Shown here: positions 1 through 8,670 of the stretch, piece after piece
Layout of the letters: each line of letters begins with the position of its first letter
How positions within the stretch are numbered: position 1 is the first letter of the stretch
Source of the DNA: CATQHP01 sp965205595
Lineage (GTDB): Bacteria > Acidobacteriota > Terriglobia > Bryobacterales > UBA6623
Assembly: GCA_965205595.1 (NCBI GenBank)
Contig: CBDBHI010000018.1
Span: 124,001 to 188,000, forward strand
Length of the DNA: 64,000 bases
Reading direction: 5' to 3'
Notes under the pieces: model-generated
What the model saw: only the letters and a program-made list of their open reading frames with translations
Told to the model about the DNA's origin: nothing
Database searches by the model: none
Position numbers and translations under genes: made by a program

Positions 1-699
1 GACAAGTTCGTCGAGGTTGTAACCGCTTACGCGGCGCAAGATTTGCGGAAACTTCGCAAGCACCTCATCGCGGTAGCGTTCACCAAGTCCGGGTAAATCG
101 CGGTACAGCTTGCCCGGAATGCCATCGCCGCGACCGAGCGATTCCAGTTGGCCGTTGGCCAGAGGCCGCAACCAAGCATCGGTTCCGTCGGCAAACACGC
201 AGCGCAATTCCATGACGTGGTCGATCGTCTTGCCATAGAGAATCGAGTGCGACCCGGCCGAGTTGTTGCCGATCATGCCGCCAATCGTCCCGCGGCTCGA
301 CGACGAAGTATTCGGCCCAAACATGTACCCGTAGGGCTTGAGGTGCCGCCCCAGTTGGTCCTGCACAACTCCGGGCTGGATGCGAACCCACTCCTCCTCG
401 ATATTCGTTTCGAGGATGCCGTTCATATACTTGGCGAAATCGATATGGACCGCTTCGCCCACCGTCTGGCCCGACAAGCTCGTGGCACCGCCACGCGGCA
501 GGATCGGCACTTTGTGCCGCGAGCAAATGTTTAGCAGATCTTTAACGTCGCCGTGATGTTTAGGGATCACCGCGCCGATCGGCTCGATCTGCCAGACCGA
601 CGCGTCGGTCGAGTACATGATCTTCGAGTAAGTATCGAAGCGCACCTCACCTTCGATTTGGCGGGAAATTTGGTCGGCGAGATCGTTCGGGTAAGGCAT
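1..699 (-). CDS. FAD-binding oxidase (GlcD/YdiJ-like), N-terminal part, runs off window
   Basis: The 233 visible codons start at an ATG (complement of 697-699) and run off the left edge without a stop. The protein begins MPYPNDLADQISRQIEGEV and has the FAD_binding_4 (p-cresol methylhydroxylase/vanillyl-alcohol oxidase) fold signature: an IEPIGAVIP segment, the flavin-binding PRGGGTSLSGQTVG loop at about residues 68-81, and GGMIGNNSAGSHSILYGKT. The opening resembles the long FAD-oxidase/Fe-S oxidoreductase fusions (YdiJ, D-2-hydroxyacid dehydrogenase group) that oxidise 2-hydroxy acids and pass electrons to the respiratory chain. The C-terminal half lies outside the window, so a plain GlcD-type protein cannot be excluded. 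Family assignment is firm; substrate is unknown. Confidence 0.85.
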   Translation of the reverse strand, partial: MPYPNDLADQISRQIEGEVRFDTYSKIMYSTDASVWQIEPIGAVIPKHHGDVKDLLNICSRHKVPILPRGGATSLSGQTVGEAVHIDFAKYMNGILETNIEEEWVRIQPGVVQDQLGRHLKPYGYMFGPNTSSSSRGTIGGMIGNNSAGSHSILYGKTIDHVMELRCVFADGTDAWLRPLANGQLESLGRGDGIPGKLYRDLPGLGERYRDEVLAKFPQILRRVSGYNLDELV

Positions 700-1046
700 G
701 CGGACACCACGGCCCGACTCGTTGCAAAACAACGAATGACGCGCAACCTGTTAGGGCTAGAGTTCCCGGATCCGGCGACTCAGACGCGAAAGGCCTAATT
801 CAATATTTTCGTCGCTTACGTTAGAAAAAGAAAGCGGTAGGGTGTTCGAGTGCGATCCGTCGACGGAAAGAAGTGCTTCGTGGTTCATGTCAGCTACCTG
901 TACATGGTGCCTACTCTTTCTCTGTTGCAATCCGAGTCAGAGTACTCGCCGATGGTTGCGCACCGCGATCCGATCGGTCATAATCAAAAAAGTTTATTCG
1001 CCGTTTATTCGATGTTTTCGATACTGCGGTGGAGCGGATATTAACG
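700..1046. other. Non-coding gap upstream of the R-M island
   Basis: This 347-bp stretch lies between two divergently transcribed units, the FAD oxidase going left and vsr going right. It includes patches visibly richer in A and T than the neighbouring genes (about 800-840 and 980-1025). No convincing protein or RNA gene is seen, and the short reading frames have no recognisable domain. It must hold the promoters of both units. No controller-protein gene or obvious C-box operator was found. Confidence 0.5.
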
Positions 1047-1460
1047 GTGGATAGTCTCTCCCCCGCCGAGCGCAGCGAGCGGATGAGCCGGGTGCGCTCA
1101 AAGGATTCGAAGCCGGAGTTGGCTGTCCGTCAGCTCGTCCATGCGATGGGCTTTCGGTATCGATTGCATGTTGGTAAATTGCCGGGAAAACCAGACTTGG
1201 TGTTCCCGGCACGAAAGAAGGTAATCTTTGTACACGGCTGCTTCTGGCATCGACACGGTCGAAACTGCCGATTGACTAGGTGGCCGAAGTCCAAACTCGA
1301 ATTTTGGAAACCGAAGCTGGAATCGAATCATGAGAGAGACAAAAGGCATCGACGCTCGCTTCGTCGTTTAGGCTGGAGGGTGCTGACGATTTGGGAATGC
1401 GAGATACCGAAGACAGAACGACTGGAAGCGAGAATGAAGAAATTTCTAAGCGAGGTCTGA
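1047..1460 (+). CDS. vsr: Very short patch repair (Vsr) endonuclease
   Basis: The protein is a T:G mismatch nicking endonuclease that repairs deaminated 5-methylcytosine at sites modified by a cognate C5 methyltransferase. Starting at GTG 1047 gives MDSLSPAERSERMSRVRSKD, the usual Vsr N-terminus. An in-frame GTG at 1029 would add six residues and is less typical. The catalytic core is visible: GKPDLVFP carries the metal-binding Asp, and VHGCFWHRHGRNC carries the Trp/His/Cys cluster. The end (RRLGWRVLTIWECEI) also matches the family, and the length of 137 aa is normal. The gene overlaps the start of the methyltransferase by 64 bp, so the two are co-transcribed and probably translationally linked. 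Confidence 0.93.
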   Translation: MDSLSPAERSERMSRVRSKDSKPELAVRQLVHAMGFRYRLHVGKLPGKPDLVFPARKKVIFVHGCFWHRHGRNCRLTRWPKSKLEFWKPKLESNHERDKRHRRSLRRLGWRVLTIWECEIPKTERLEARMKKFLSEV

Positions 1461-2617
1461 GGGCCATTGAACTGTTCGCCGGAGGGGGTGGCCTAGCGCT
1501 TGGCGTAGGGAGAGCTGGCTTCTCCCATGAAGTCGTTGTCGAGCGCGACCGGCACGCCTGTGAGACGCTTCGCCACAACCAGCAACTCGGTCATTGCCTC
1601 CTGTCCGATTGGCATATCGAGGCCGGCGATGTCGAAGATTTTGATTTTTCCCCATTTGAAGATCGCCTCGATTTAGTAGCCGGGGGGCCTCCGTGCCAAC
1701 CGTTTTCAATCGGGGGCAAACACCGCGGGAGCAAAGATTCTCGAAACATGTTCCCCGCGATGATTCGCGCCATTCGGAATGTTCGCCCAAAGGTCGTTCT
1801 TGTTGAAAACGTTCGCGGGATGCTGAGAAAATCGTTCGCCACATATTTCGGGTACATCAAGCTCCAAATAGAACACCCCGAAGTCACCGCGCAGCCAGAG
1901 GAAGATTGGATAGGTCATCTTGCCCGGCTTGAACAACATCACACCAGCGGCTGCGGCGATGATGGGTTGAGTTACAACGTCGTCTTCAAGCTCGCGAACG
2001 GCGCCAACTATGGCGTTCCGCAAAAACGAGAGCGAGTGTTCATCGTTGGTTTTCGCTCCGATCTGAACATACAGTGGTCGTTTCCGCCGGAGACGCACTC
2101 GTTCGACGCGTTACTGCACGATCAGTGGATCAGCGGCGAATATTGGGAACGCCACCGCGTTCCCAAGTCTCGGATACCCGATCCGCCCACAGCACACACC
2201 GCCCGCATTGATCGGCTCCGAAATCGACTATTTGAGATTCTTGAGCAGCCGTGGGTAACCGTTCGAGATGCGACTTCCGACTTGCCCGACCCTGAGAACG
2301 GACTGCTTCACGGAATCCCCAACCATAGGCTAGTTTCGGGTGCGCGGTCGGACAAAGGCCACACAGGTAGTAGGCTAGACCATCCGGCAAAAACGCTGAA
2401 AGCCGGAGATCACGGTGTTCCCGGCGGCGAAAACATGCTGCGCAAGCCGAGCGGAGAGGTGCGGTACTTCACCGCCCGAGAGTCCGCACGACTGCAAACA
2501 TTCCCAGACCACTACGTCTTTCCTGCTTCGTGGTCGGAGACCATGCGCCAGTTGGGGAACGCCGTGCCGGTGGAGTTAGGCCGTGTAATGGCCGATTCAA
2601 TCGCCAAACAGTTGTAG
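1397..2617 (+). CDS. DNA (cytosine-5) methyltransferase of an Eco29kI-like R-M system
   Basis: This type II C5-cytosine methyltransferase protects host DNA from the neighbouring nuclease. The conserved motifs occur in order: I (IELFAGGGGLALG), IV with catalytic Cys (GGPPCQPFSIGG), VI (VLVENVRG), VIII (NYGVPQKRERVFIVGF), IX (RESARLQTFPDHY) and X (QLGNAVPVELG). The ATG at 1397 gives 406 aa; a TTG at 1391 is possible, and no later in-frame start precedes motif I. The start lies inside vsr. The variable target-recognition region lies roughly between residues 250 and 340. By association with the Eco29kI-type nuclease downstream, the target may be CCGCGG, but this is an inference. Confidence 0.93.
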   Translation: MRDTEDRTTGSENEEISKRGLRAIELFAGGGGLALGVGRAGFSHEVVVERDRHACETLRHNQQLGHCLLSDWHIEAGDVEDFDFSPFEDRLDLVAGGPPCQPFSIGGKHRGSKDSRNMFPAMIRAIRNVRPKVVLVENVRGMLRKSFATYFGYIKLQIEHPEVTAQPEEDWIGHLARLEQHHTSGCGDDGLSYNVVFKLANGANYGVPQKRERVFIVGFRSDLNIQWSFPPETHSFDALLHDQWISGEYWERHRVPKSRIPDPPTAHTARIDRLRNRLFEILEQPWVTVRDATSDLPDPENGLLHGIPNHRLVSGARSDKGHTGSRLDHPAKTLKAGDHGVPGGENMLRKPSGEVRYFTARESARLQTFPDHYVFPASWSETMRQLGNAVPVELGRVMADSIAKQL

Positions 2618-2666
2618 GATCCCCGTTGGGCTCGCCTTGATCAGCGGATTTGATAGCGTATAGCTC

Positions 2667-3422
2667 GTGCCTTGCTTCGATGACTTCGACATTGACTTGG
2701 TTTCCGCTCTTCAAGAGCAGCTTCTTGCCGCGTTTGTAAAGCTCGATACTGGGCCAGTGGGCAATGACTTGCTCAGCGAACATCCAGACGGCCAGGGCGT
2801 GTATCTTTTGTACTATGAATCGGAACTTGTTTACGTGGGCAAGGCGGACAGTCTACGAAGACGCTTGAATGAGCATCACGCCAAGATTGACGGGCGTCGT
2901 GGAATAGAAGTTAGCTCGATGTCGTTCAAGTGTCTATTCCTCAGCAACAATTGGGCGGCACTTGCGCCTGAAACATCGCTCCTCGCGCACTTCAAAAAGA
3001 TAAAGAAGTCACCCAAGTGGAATGGCAATGGCTTCGGTCCGCATGACCCAGGTCGAAATCGCGAGACGACGAATAAGCCGCCCCAGGGATTTGATGCCCG
3101 CTACCGTATTACAGACCAATGGCCTTGCGATTGGATCAAGGCAGGTGAGTGGAATTGCCTGGAACTTCTCCTGGTGCTTAAGGCGAAGCTGCCCTACTTG
3201 CTCCGTTTCCAAGTCTCCAATAAGAATTCACTGAAGAACGGTCATCCGGAGTACAACGACATCGTCATCAATGTGCCGAATCAGTCGATGCCGTCGCGCG
3301 ACCTCCTGAGGCTCATTGCCGACAATTTGCCTGGATGGCAGGCAACTGTGTTCCCTGGGCACATGATCCTCTACAAGGAGGATAGGGAGTATGATCACGG
3401 CGAAGTATTGAAGCCACTCTAG
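2667..3422 (+). CDS. Eco29kI-family type II restriction endonuclease (GIY-YIG)
   Basis: The 251-aa protein belongs to the GIY-YIG nuclease superfamily. The hallmark is DGQGVYLLYYESELVYVGKA at about residues 41-60, followed by the Arg-containing helix SLRRRLNEHHAKI. Further on, APETSLLAHFKK carries the catalytic Glu and NGNGFGPHDPGR the following Asn/Gly-rich loop typical of the Eco29kI family. Eco29kI itself cuts CCGCGG. The start is GTG 2667, 49 bp after the methyltransferase stop. The order vsr-M-R on one strand, without a controller gene, makes a self-contained R-M cassette. Family call is strong; cleavage specificity is inferred. Confidence 0.88.
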   Translation: MPCFDDFDIDLVSALQEQLLAAFVKLDTGPVGNDLLSEHPDGQGVYLLYYESELVYVGKADSLRRRLNEHHAKIDGRRGIEVSSMSFKCLFLSNNWAALAPETSLLAHFKKIKKSPKWNGNGFGPHDPGRNRETTNKPPQGFDARYRITDQWPCDWIKAGEWNCLELLLVLKAKLPYLLRFQVSNKNSLKNGHPEYNDIVINVPNQSMPSRDLLRLIADNLPGWQATVFPGHMILYKEDREYDHGEVLKPL

Positions 3423-3425
3423 CCT

Positions 3426-5546
3426 TCACTCGCTCACTCCCGCTAAGTCCAGCAAGAACGCGTAGCGATACGCAGTCTGTTCGTAGCGCCCTTGGCGGCC
3501 CGAGACGCCGCCGTGGCTACCGTGCATCTCGGTTTTGAAGATCAAACGGTTGTCGTTAGTCTTCAGCGCTCGCAGTTTCGCGACCCACTTCGCCGGCTCG
3601 AAATACTGCACTTGGGAGTCATTCAAACTGGTCGTCACCAGCAGGTGCGGATAGTCTTTCGCCGCCACCTGATCATATGGCGAGTACGACAGCATGTAGT
3701 TGTAGGCCTCTTTCTCCTTAGGGTTCCCCCACTCATCCCACTCAAATGTTGTCAAGGGAATCGTCTCGTCCAACATCGTCGTCACCACGTCGACAAACGG
3801 CACCGCCGCAACCAGGCCCGCCCACAGGTCCGGACGCATATTCATCACCGCGCCCATTAGCAACCCGCCGGCGCTACCCCCATATGCAAACACCTTTTCG
3901 CGCTTGGCGTAGCCTGCCTCGATGAGAAATTCCGCGCAATCGATAAAGTCCCAGAACGTATTTTTCTTTCTTAGCAACTTTCCGTCTTCGTACCAGCGCC
4001 GCCCCATTTCCTCACCACCTCGAATGTGAGCGATAGCAAAGACGAACCCGCGGTCCAACAGGCTGACACGGAATGGGTCGAATCCCGCGTCGCTGCTACT
4101 GCCGTATGATCCATAGCCGTACAGCAGCAACGGGTTTCCGCCGTCGCGTTTCATGTCCTTTCGGTAAACAAGCGAAACCGGCACCTGCTCGCCATCGCGA
4201 GCGGTCGCGCACAAGCGCTCTACGGCGTAGTCGTCGGCGTTAAATCCGCCCAACACCTCATCCTGCTTGAGCAGCTTCCGCTCTTTCGTCGTCATGTCGT
4301 AGTCGTAAACCGAATCCGGCGTAGCGGGCGACTCATAGCCAAATCGCAACGTTTCGGTATCGAAATCGTAGTTGTCAAAGCTGTAAGCGACATAGGCCGG
4401 CTCATCAAATTCCACGTAGTGCTCAGCCGAGCCTGACCAGGGCATCACCCGCAAATTCATTAGCCCGTCGCGCCGTTCTTCGACCAACAGGTGATCGCGA
4501 AAGATCTCGAAATCCTCAAGCAGCGTGTCATCTCGGTGGGGAATCTGTTCCTCCCAATTCGAGATAGCGGTGCGACCAATCGGCGTTTTCATCAACCGAA
4601 AGTTTTTCGCCTCATGATTTGTCGAAATGAAAAAGTGATCGCCGAAATGATCGACCGAGTATTCGTGGCCCCGTCTGCGCGGCTCAATCACTCGAAATTC
4701 GCCGCCGGCATCAGCGGATTCGAGAAATCGGACTTCGTTGCTCAGCGTATGGTTCGAACTGATTAGCAGGTAGCGCTGGGACTTGGTCTTTCGAAGCGAA
4801 CACCGAAACTCCTCATCCTTCTCCTCGAACACAACTTCGTCCGACGAAACATCGCTTCCCAGTACATGACGAACAACTTGGTGCTCCCGCAGAGTTCCCG
4901 CTTCTTTGTTTACATAGAAAATCGTTTCGTTATCAGCGGCCCACTCGGACCGGCCGGCGGTGTCGGGAATAATATCCGGAAGCAGCTCTCCAGTAACCAA
5001 GTTCTTCACCCGGATCGAATACAAATGTCGCCCAGCAGTATCCTCGCTGAACGCCAGCAGCCTGTTGTCGGGACTCACGCGGAGCCCGCCCAAACGGTAA
5101 TATTCGTGGCCCTCCGCGAGCTCGTTGGCGTCAAGCAGAATCTCTTCTTCTGCTTTGAGGGATCCCTTCTTGCGGCAATGGATCCCATAGTCCTTACCGT
5201 CTTCGGTCCGCGAATAGTAAAAGTACCCGTTCCGGAAGTAAGGCACCGATTCATCGGTCTGCTTAATTCGCTCGGTGAATTCTTTCACCAATGCTTCCTG
5301 GAGCGGCTTGCTGTGCTCCGTTGCCCGTTCGGCAAAAGCGTTCTCGGCCTCGAGGTACGCAATCACCTCCGGGCTATCCCGCTCGTTCAGCCAGTAATAG
5401 TTGTCGACGCGAGTACTACCATGTTCCTCGAACGCCTTAGGGACGATCTTTGCTATAGGGGGTTCCAATAAATCCTCCGAAGACTGGCAGCTCGCTAACA
5501 ACAGAGCAGCCATACAACCGCACGCACGCCGATTTCTGACCGTCAT
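3426..5546 (-). CDS. Prolyl oligopeptidase family serine peptidase (oligopeptidase B-like lipoprotein)
   Basis: An S9 peptidase that cleaves peptides after basic residues, if it follows the oligopeptidase B group. The N-terminus is a lipoprotein signal (LLLASC lipobox), so the enzyme is exported and lipid-anchored, unlike the cytoplasmic E. coli PtrB. A seven-bladed propeller fills residues of about 70-430, followed by the alpha/beta-hydrolase domain. The catalytic triad is visible: Ser in GGSAGG (about 558), Asp in SLNDSQV (about 643) and His in GSHGG (about 678). Two adjacent ATGs (5549 and 5546) are possible; AGGAAGG lies at better spacing to the second. It converges on the restriction gene with only 3 bp between them. 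Confidence 0.92.
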   Translation of the reverse strand: MTVRNRRACGCMAALLLASCQSSEDLLEPPIAKIVPKAFEEHGSTRVDNYYWLNERDSPEVIAYLEAENAFAERATEHSKPLQEALVKEFTERIKQTDESVPYFRNGYFYYSRTEDGKDYGIHCRKKGSLKAEEEILLDANELAEGHEYYRLGGLRVSPDNRLLAFSEDTAGRHLYSIRVKNLVTGELLPDIIPDTAGRSEWAADNETIFYVNKEAGTLREHQVVRHVLGSDVSSDEVVFEEKDEEFRCSLRKTKSQRYLLISSNHTLSNEVRFLESADAGGEFRVIEPRRRGHEYSVDHFGDHFFISTNHEAKNFRLMKTPIGRTAISNWEEQIPHRDDTLLEDFEIFRDHLLVEERRDGLMNLRVMPWSGSAEHYVEFDEPAYVAYSFDNYDFDTETLRFGYESPATPDSVYDYDMTTKERKLLKQDEVLGGFNADDYAVERLCATARDGEQVPVSLVYRKDMKRDGGNPLLLYGYGSYGSSSDAGFDPFRVSLLDRGFVFAIAHIRGGEEMGRRWYEDGKLLRKKNTFWDFIDCAEFLIEAGYAKREKVFAYGGSAGGLLMGAVMNMRPDLWAGLVAAVPFVDVVTTMLDETIPLTTFEWDEWGNPKEKEAYNYMLSYSPYDQVAAKDYPHLLVTTSLNDSQVQYFEPAKWVAKLRALKTNDNRLIFKTEMHGSHGGVSGRQGRYEQTAYRYAFLLDLAGVSE

Positions 5547-5663
5547 CATGTCCTTCCTAGCCTAAAGAACTCACCCATACTACCCCAACAGCGGTTGCTT
5601 TTCGTTTGACTTTCCAACGGTACGGGAGGATAATCTGCGTGGGCCGGATCGCAAGGAAATTTC

Positions 5664-5682
5664 GGCTGCCGTGCCGGCAGCC
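5664..5682. other. Perfect 8-bp hairpin in the leader of the CBS gene
   Basis: GGCTGCCG (5664-5671) and CGGCAGCC (5675-5682) form a perfect stem with a 3-nt loop, about 40 bp upstream of the CBS-protein start. No U-run follows it, so it is not a typical intrinsic terminator. It may be a leader structure or a chance palindrome. Confidence 0.4.
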
Positions 5683-5722
5683 GCGGTCAAGGTTGGCACT
5701 GGTTAGACAAAGGAGACGAACC

Positions 5723-6646
5723 ATGCCGAACTACAACCTATTCAAACCTAAACTTGCGCGCGACATTATGGTTAAAAACCTTGTGACGCTACAGCCCGAG
5801 ACCCCGGTTCTCAGCAGCATCCGCAGTCTCGTTTTAGGCAAAGTCAAAGGGGCGCCCGTCGTGGGACCCGACCGACATTATTGTGGGATTTTCACCGAGC
5901 GATGCTGTCTCAACGTGCTCATGACCTACACCGGCCACTCGTCTTGGTCACAATACTTCGGGGGTAAGATTCCCGTCAGCAGCGACATCATGACGAGAAA
6001 GCTGACCGTACTCAAACCCGAAATGGACGTCTTTGAGGCGATCAGCCTATTATTGGCGAAGAACATTTCAGGAACCCCCGTGGTCGATAAGGACGGGTGC
6101 TTCCTGGGAGTCTTCTCGGAAAAGTCAAGCATGGACGTTCTCGTCGGCGCAACCTATGACAACTTGCCTGCCACGCTAGTCTCCGCATTCATGAACACCG
6201 ATCGGCATCGTACGGTCGACGAAACGATGGAGTTGCCGGCTATCGTCCAGTTCTTTCTCGATACGCCTTACCGCCGGCTGCCGGTCCTCAACGGCAATCG
6301 AGTGGTTGGTCAAATTACCAGGCACGACGCGCTGAACGCCATGGAGGGGCTCGTCAACCAATTTTCCTCAAATACACGTGCGGCTACCCCCGAGCCCACC
6401 GAATTATTCATGGATACGGCCGCCCCTACCGTCCCCGAGGATGTCGATATTTTCACGATTGCAAACAAATTCCGCCAAGACGACTACCGCCGCCTGCCGG
6501 TGCTCACTGACGGCTGGATCCGCGGCATTATTACCCGTAAGGACCTACTCCGGGCGGCGAATCAGTTGCTCAACCTGACACCGGCTAAGAAGGTGCTGCC
6601 GCTTTATTTTAATTCTGTGGCCAACGCCCGCCCACCGGGAAATTGA
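5723..6646 (+). CDS. Protein of four CBS domains
   Basis: This 307-aa soluble protein consists almost entirely of CBS motifs arranged as two Bateman pairs (about residues 10-70, 85-140, 150-205 and 225-285). Each has the typical (D)IM...TV/TL...T(D/E) entry and a GVF(S/T)E, GQITRHD or GIITRKD exit. CBS pairs bind adenosyl ligands (AMP, ATP, SAM) and act as energy or ionic sensors; no effector domain is attached here. The start was placed at ATG 5723 because AAAGGAG lies just upstream; the open frame extends 39 codons further without a credible start. It is monocistronic by spacing. What it regulates is unknown. Confidence 0.88.
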   Translation: MPNYNLFKPKLARDIMVKNLVTLQPETPVLSSIRSLVLGKVKGAPVVGPDRHYCGIFTERCCLNVLMTYTGHSSWSQYFGGKIPVSSDIMTRKLTVLKPEMDVFEAISLLLAKNISGTPVVDKDGCFLGVFSEKSSMDVLVGATYDNLPATLVSAFMNTDRHRTVDETMELPAIVQFFLDTPYRRLPVLNGNRVVGQITRHDALNAMEGLVNQFSSNTRAATPEPTELFMDTAAPTVPEDVDIFTIANKFRQDDYRRLPVLTDGWIRGIITRKDLLRAANQLLNLTPAKKVLPLYFNSVANARPPGN

Positions 6647-6761
6647 CGCCCATCGGTTGTCATTCTCAACTCGCTTGCTCGTTTACCGCTAAATATTCAG
6701 TAAACTGGGGGTTCGATCTCTGTGGGAGCACGTGTGCCCGCCCACAAGGAGCCCAACCTCG

Positions 6762-7472
6762 ATGTCTCGAAACTTTTTCATCACACTGCTGTTAAGCTTT
6801 GGCCTGATATGGATGGCTGGTTGTGGGGGGTCCGATGCGCCACCCGAAACGTCAGAGCCGGAACCGGTCGCAAAGGTAGCCCCGCCGCCCGAGCCCGAAT
6901 CGGAGCCGGAACCCGAAGTTGAGCCGGCGCCAGAGCCCGCCCCCAAAACCAAGACCGCACCCAAGCCCGCGGGGCCTCCGAAGGTCGTGATGGCGACCAG
7001 CCACGGTGACATGACTATCGAGTTGTACGCCGACAAGGCACCCGAGACCGTCAAGAATTTCTTGCAGTATGTCGACGACAAGTTTTATGACGGAACGATC
7101 TTCCACCGTGTTATCCCTGGGTTCATGATCCAGGGAGGTGGCTTCGAGCCTGGCATGAAAGAAAAACCCACGCGCGAGCCCGTGAAAAACGAATCCGCGA
7201 ATGGAGTAGCGAATTCGCGTTACACCCTTGCCATGGCACGCACTTCGCAGCCCCATAGCGCCACGGCACAGTTCTTCATCAACCACGTGTCGACCCGATT
7301 CCTCGACCGCGATCAAGCGAGAGACGGCTGGGGATACTGCGTCTTCGGCAAGGTCATTGGCGGGACCGAAGCTATCGAGTCAATCGCTAAAGTAGCTACT
7401 GGCAACGCGGGTGGGCACCAAAACGTCCCGACCTCGGATGTCAAAATTATGTCCGTTCGCCGCGTCAAATAG
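6762..7472 (+). CDS. Peptidyl-prolyl cis-trans isomerase, cyclophilin type, exported lipoprotein
   Basis: A cyclophilin that isomerises X-Pro bonds. The first 24 residues form a lipoprotein signal peptide (LIWMAGCGG lipobox), then a low-complexity Pro/Glu-rich linker (about residues 30-75, PEPESEPEPEVEPAPEPAP) that probably spans part of the cell wall. The cyclophilin domain follows, with FHRVIPGFMIQGG, SATAQFFIN and GYCVFGKV. The start at ATG 6762 is preceded by AAGGAG. It lies 19 bp upstream of a second cyclophilin to which it is clearly related, so the pair looks like a tandem duplication with divergence in localisation. It should act in folding of envelope proteins. Confidence 0.92.
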   Translation: MSRNFFITLLLSFGLIWMAGCGGSDAPPETSEPEPVAKVAPPPEPESEPEPEVEPAPEPAPKTKTAPKPAGPPKVVMATSHGDMTIELYADKAPETVKNFLQYVDDKFYDGTIFHRVIPGFMIQGGGFEPGMKEKPTREPVKNESANGVANSRYTLAMARTSQPHSATAQFFINHVSTRFLDRDQARDGWGYCVFGKVIGGTEAIESIAKVATGNAGGHQNVPTSDVKIMSVRRVK

Positions 7473-7491
7473 GATTTACGAGAAACAAAGA

Positions 7492-8007
7492 ATGCCCGAA
7501 ACTAAAAACCCGGTCGTCACTCTAGACACGTCCAAGGGCGCGATCAAGATCGAACTCAATGCCGAAAAGGCTCCAAAGACTGTCGCGAACTTTCTTCAGT
7601 ACCTCGACGACGGGCACTACGACGAAACCGTCTTCCATCGCGTGATTGCCAACTTCATGATTCAAGGTGGTGGCATGGACACCCACATGAGCGAAAAAGC
7701 TGCGCGTGAGCCGATCGAGAACGAGGCGAACAACGGCCTCACTAACGACCGCGGCACGATCGCCATGGCGCGCACCAACGACCCTCATAGCGCTACCGCG
7801 CAGTTCTTCATCAACACGACCGATTCAAACGGATTTCTTAACCACACGGCGGAAACGGCGCAAGGCTGGGGGTACTGCGTGTTTGGCGCGGTTATCGAAG
7901 GTATCGAAGTCGTCGACGCAATCCGTCAAGTGTCGACCAAGCGGTTGGGCTGGCACGAGGACGTACCGTCCGAGACGATACTGATCAATTCGATCCGCCG
8001 CTCCTAG
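7492..8007 (+). CDS. Peptidyl-prolyl cis-trans isomerase, cyclophilin type, cytoplasmic (PpiB-like)
   Basis: A 171-aa single-domain cyclophilin without signal peptide. The motifs FHRVIANFMIQGGG, SATAQFFINT and WGYCVFGAV cover the active-site Arg, Phe and Gln and the substrate groove. The start MPETKNPVV at ATG 7492 was chosen because the cyclophilin strand begins immediately after; the longer open frame overlaps the previous gene. It is the cytoplasmic paralogue of the lipoprotein upstream, likely on the same transcript. Confidence 0.92.
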   Translation: MPETKNPVVTLDTSKGAIKIELNAEKAPKTVANFLQYLDDGHYDETVFHRVIANFMIQGGGMDTHMSEKAAREPIENEANNGLTNDRGTIAMARTNDPHSATAQFFINTTDSNGFLNHTAETAQGWGYCVFGAVIEGIEVVDAIRQVSTKRLGWHEDVPSETILINSIRRS

Positions 8008-8073
8008 CCCGCACTTCTCACCACCTGACGGCGAAAGCACGCGATAGGTGCACCGCTACTTCGTTGCGCTCGA

Positions 8074-8670
8074 TCAACGTGCGACGACTCGAAACGACAG
8101 GTCCATCTCACTCTTCGTGCCCACAGCGCCGAAGGCGACGGAAGGCGGTTTGATCCCGTAAGTCTTCAGGGCCACTACAGATTCGCCTTCGAATTTCAAC
8201 TCATCCACTCTAGTTCGTTCCATCGTCAGCAGCACCCGATTCGCTTCGGCGCGGCCGCGAATTTCGAGTTCGCCGTCGATCTCAAATTGGTCGGCGCCTG
8301 CCGAGCGCATTTGAGTAGATCGAAACTTTATAAGTGGGTGCTGCTCAACTTTGAGCACGTGAGTCTTTGCTTCGCGCTCTATCTTCGCCAAATCTTTAGC
8401 GCTAACCCAGTCGTCTTCGCAGGCCAGGCTACTGGATTCGATATCGATCGTGACCGCCGAGTTCTCCGGACGTTCGGCATCGAACTCGATCTCGCCGGAG
8501 TAGCGGGCGAAAACGCAGTCGTGGGCCTTGCCGCGCATGAAGCCAGTCTTGTAAACCTTGAGCCTCAGTTCGGCACCCTCCGCCGGGGCGATTCGATAAG
8601 TTTCGGCGCACAATGGCGACAACGCCACTACGAAACCGACTAGGAGTATTTGCCAGTAAGGTCGTTCCAT
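8074..8670 (-). CDS. YceI family protein, secreted
   Basis: YceI proteins are small periplasmic beta-barrel (lipocalin-like) proteins that bind isoprenoid lipids. A signal peptide is visible (MERPYWQILLVGFVVALSPLCA), followed by the YceI domain with VYKTGFMRGKAHDC, NSAVTIDIESSSL and HPLIKFRST. The start at ATG 8670 was preferred over a GTG at 8682, and a GGAAAG lies upstream. The gene overlaps the end of the glycosyltransferase by 31 bp, which points to co-transcription with the pta-sulfotransferase-glycosyltransferase unit. The polyprenyl link between a Dol-P-sugar-synthase-like enzyme and YceI is suggestive only. Confidence 0.85.
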   Translation of the reverse strand: MERPYWQILLVGFVVALSPLCAETYRIAPAEGAELRLKVYKTGFMRGKAHDCVFARYSGEIEFDAERPENSAVTIDIESSSLACEDDWVSAKDLAKIEREAKTHVLKVEQHPLIKFRSTQMRSAGADQFEIDGELEIRGRAEANRVLLTMERTRVDELKFEGESVVALKTYGIKPPSVAFGAVGTKSEMDLSFRVVAR

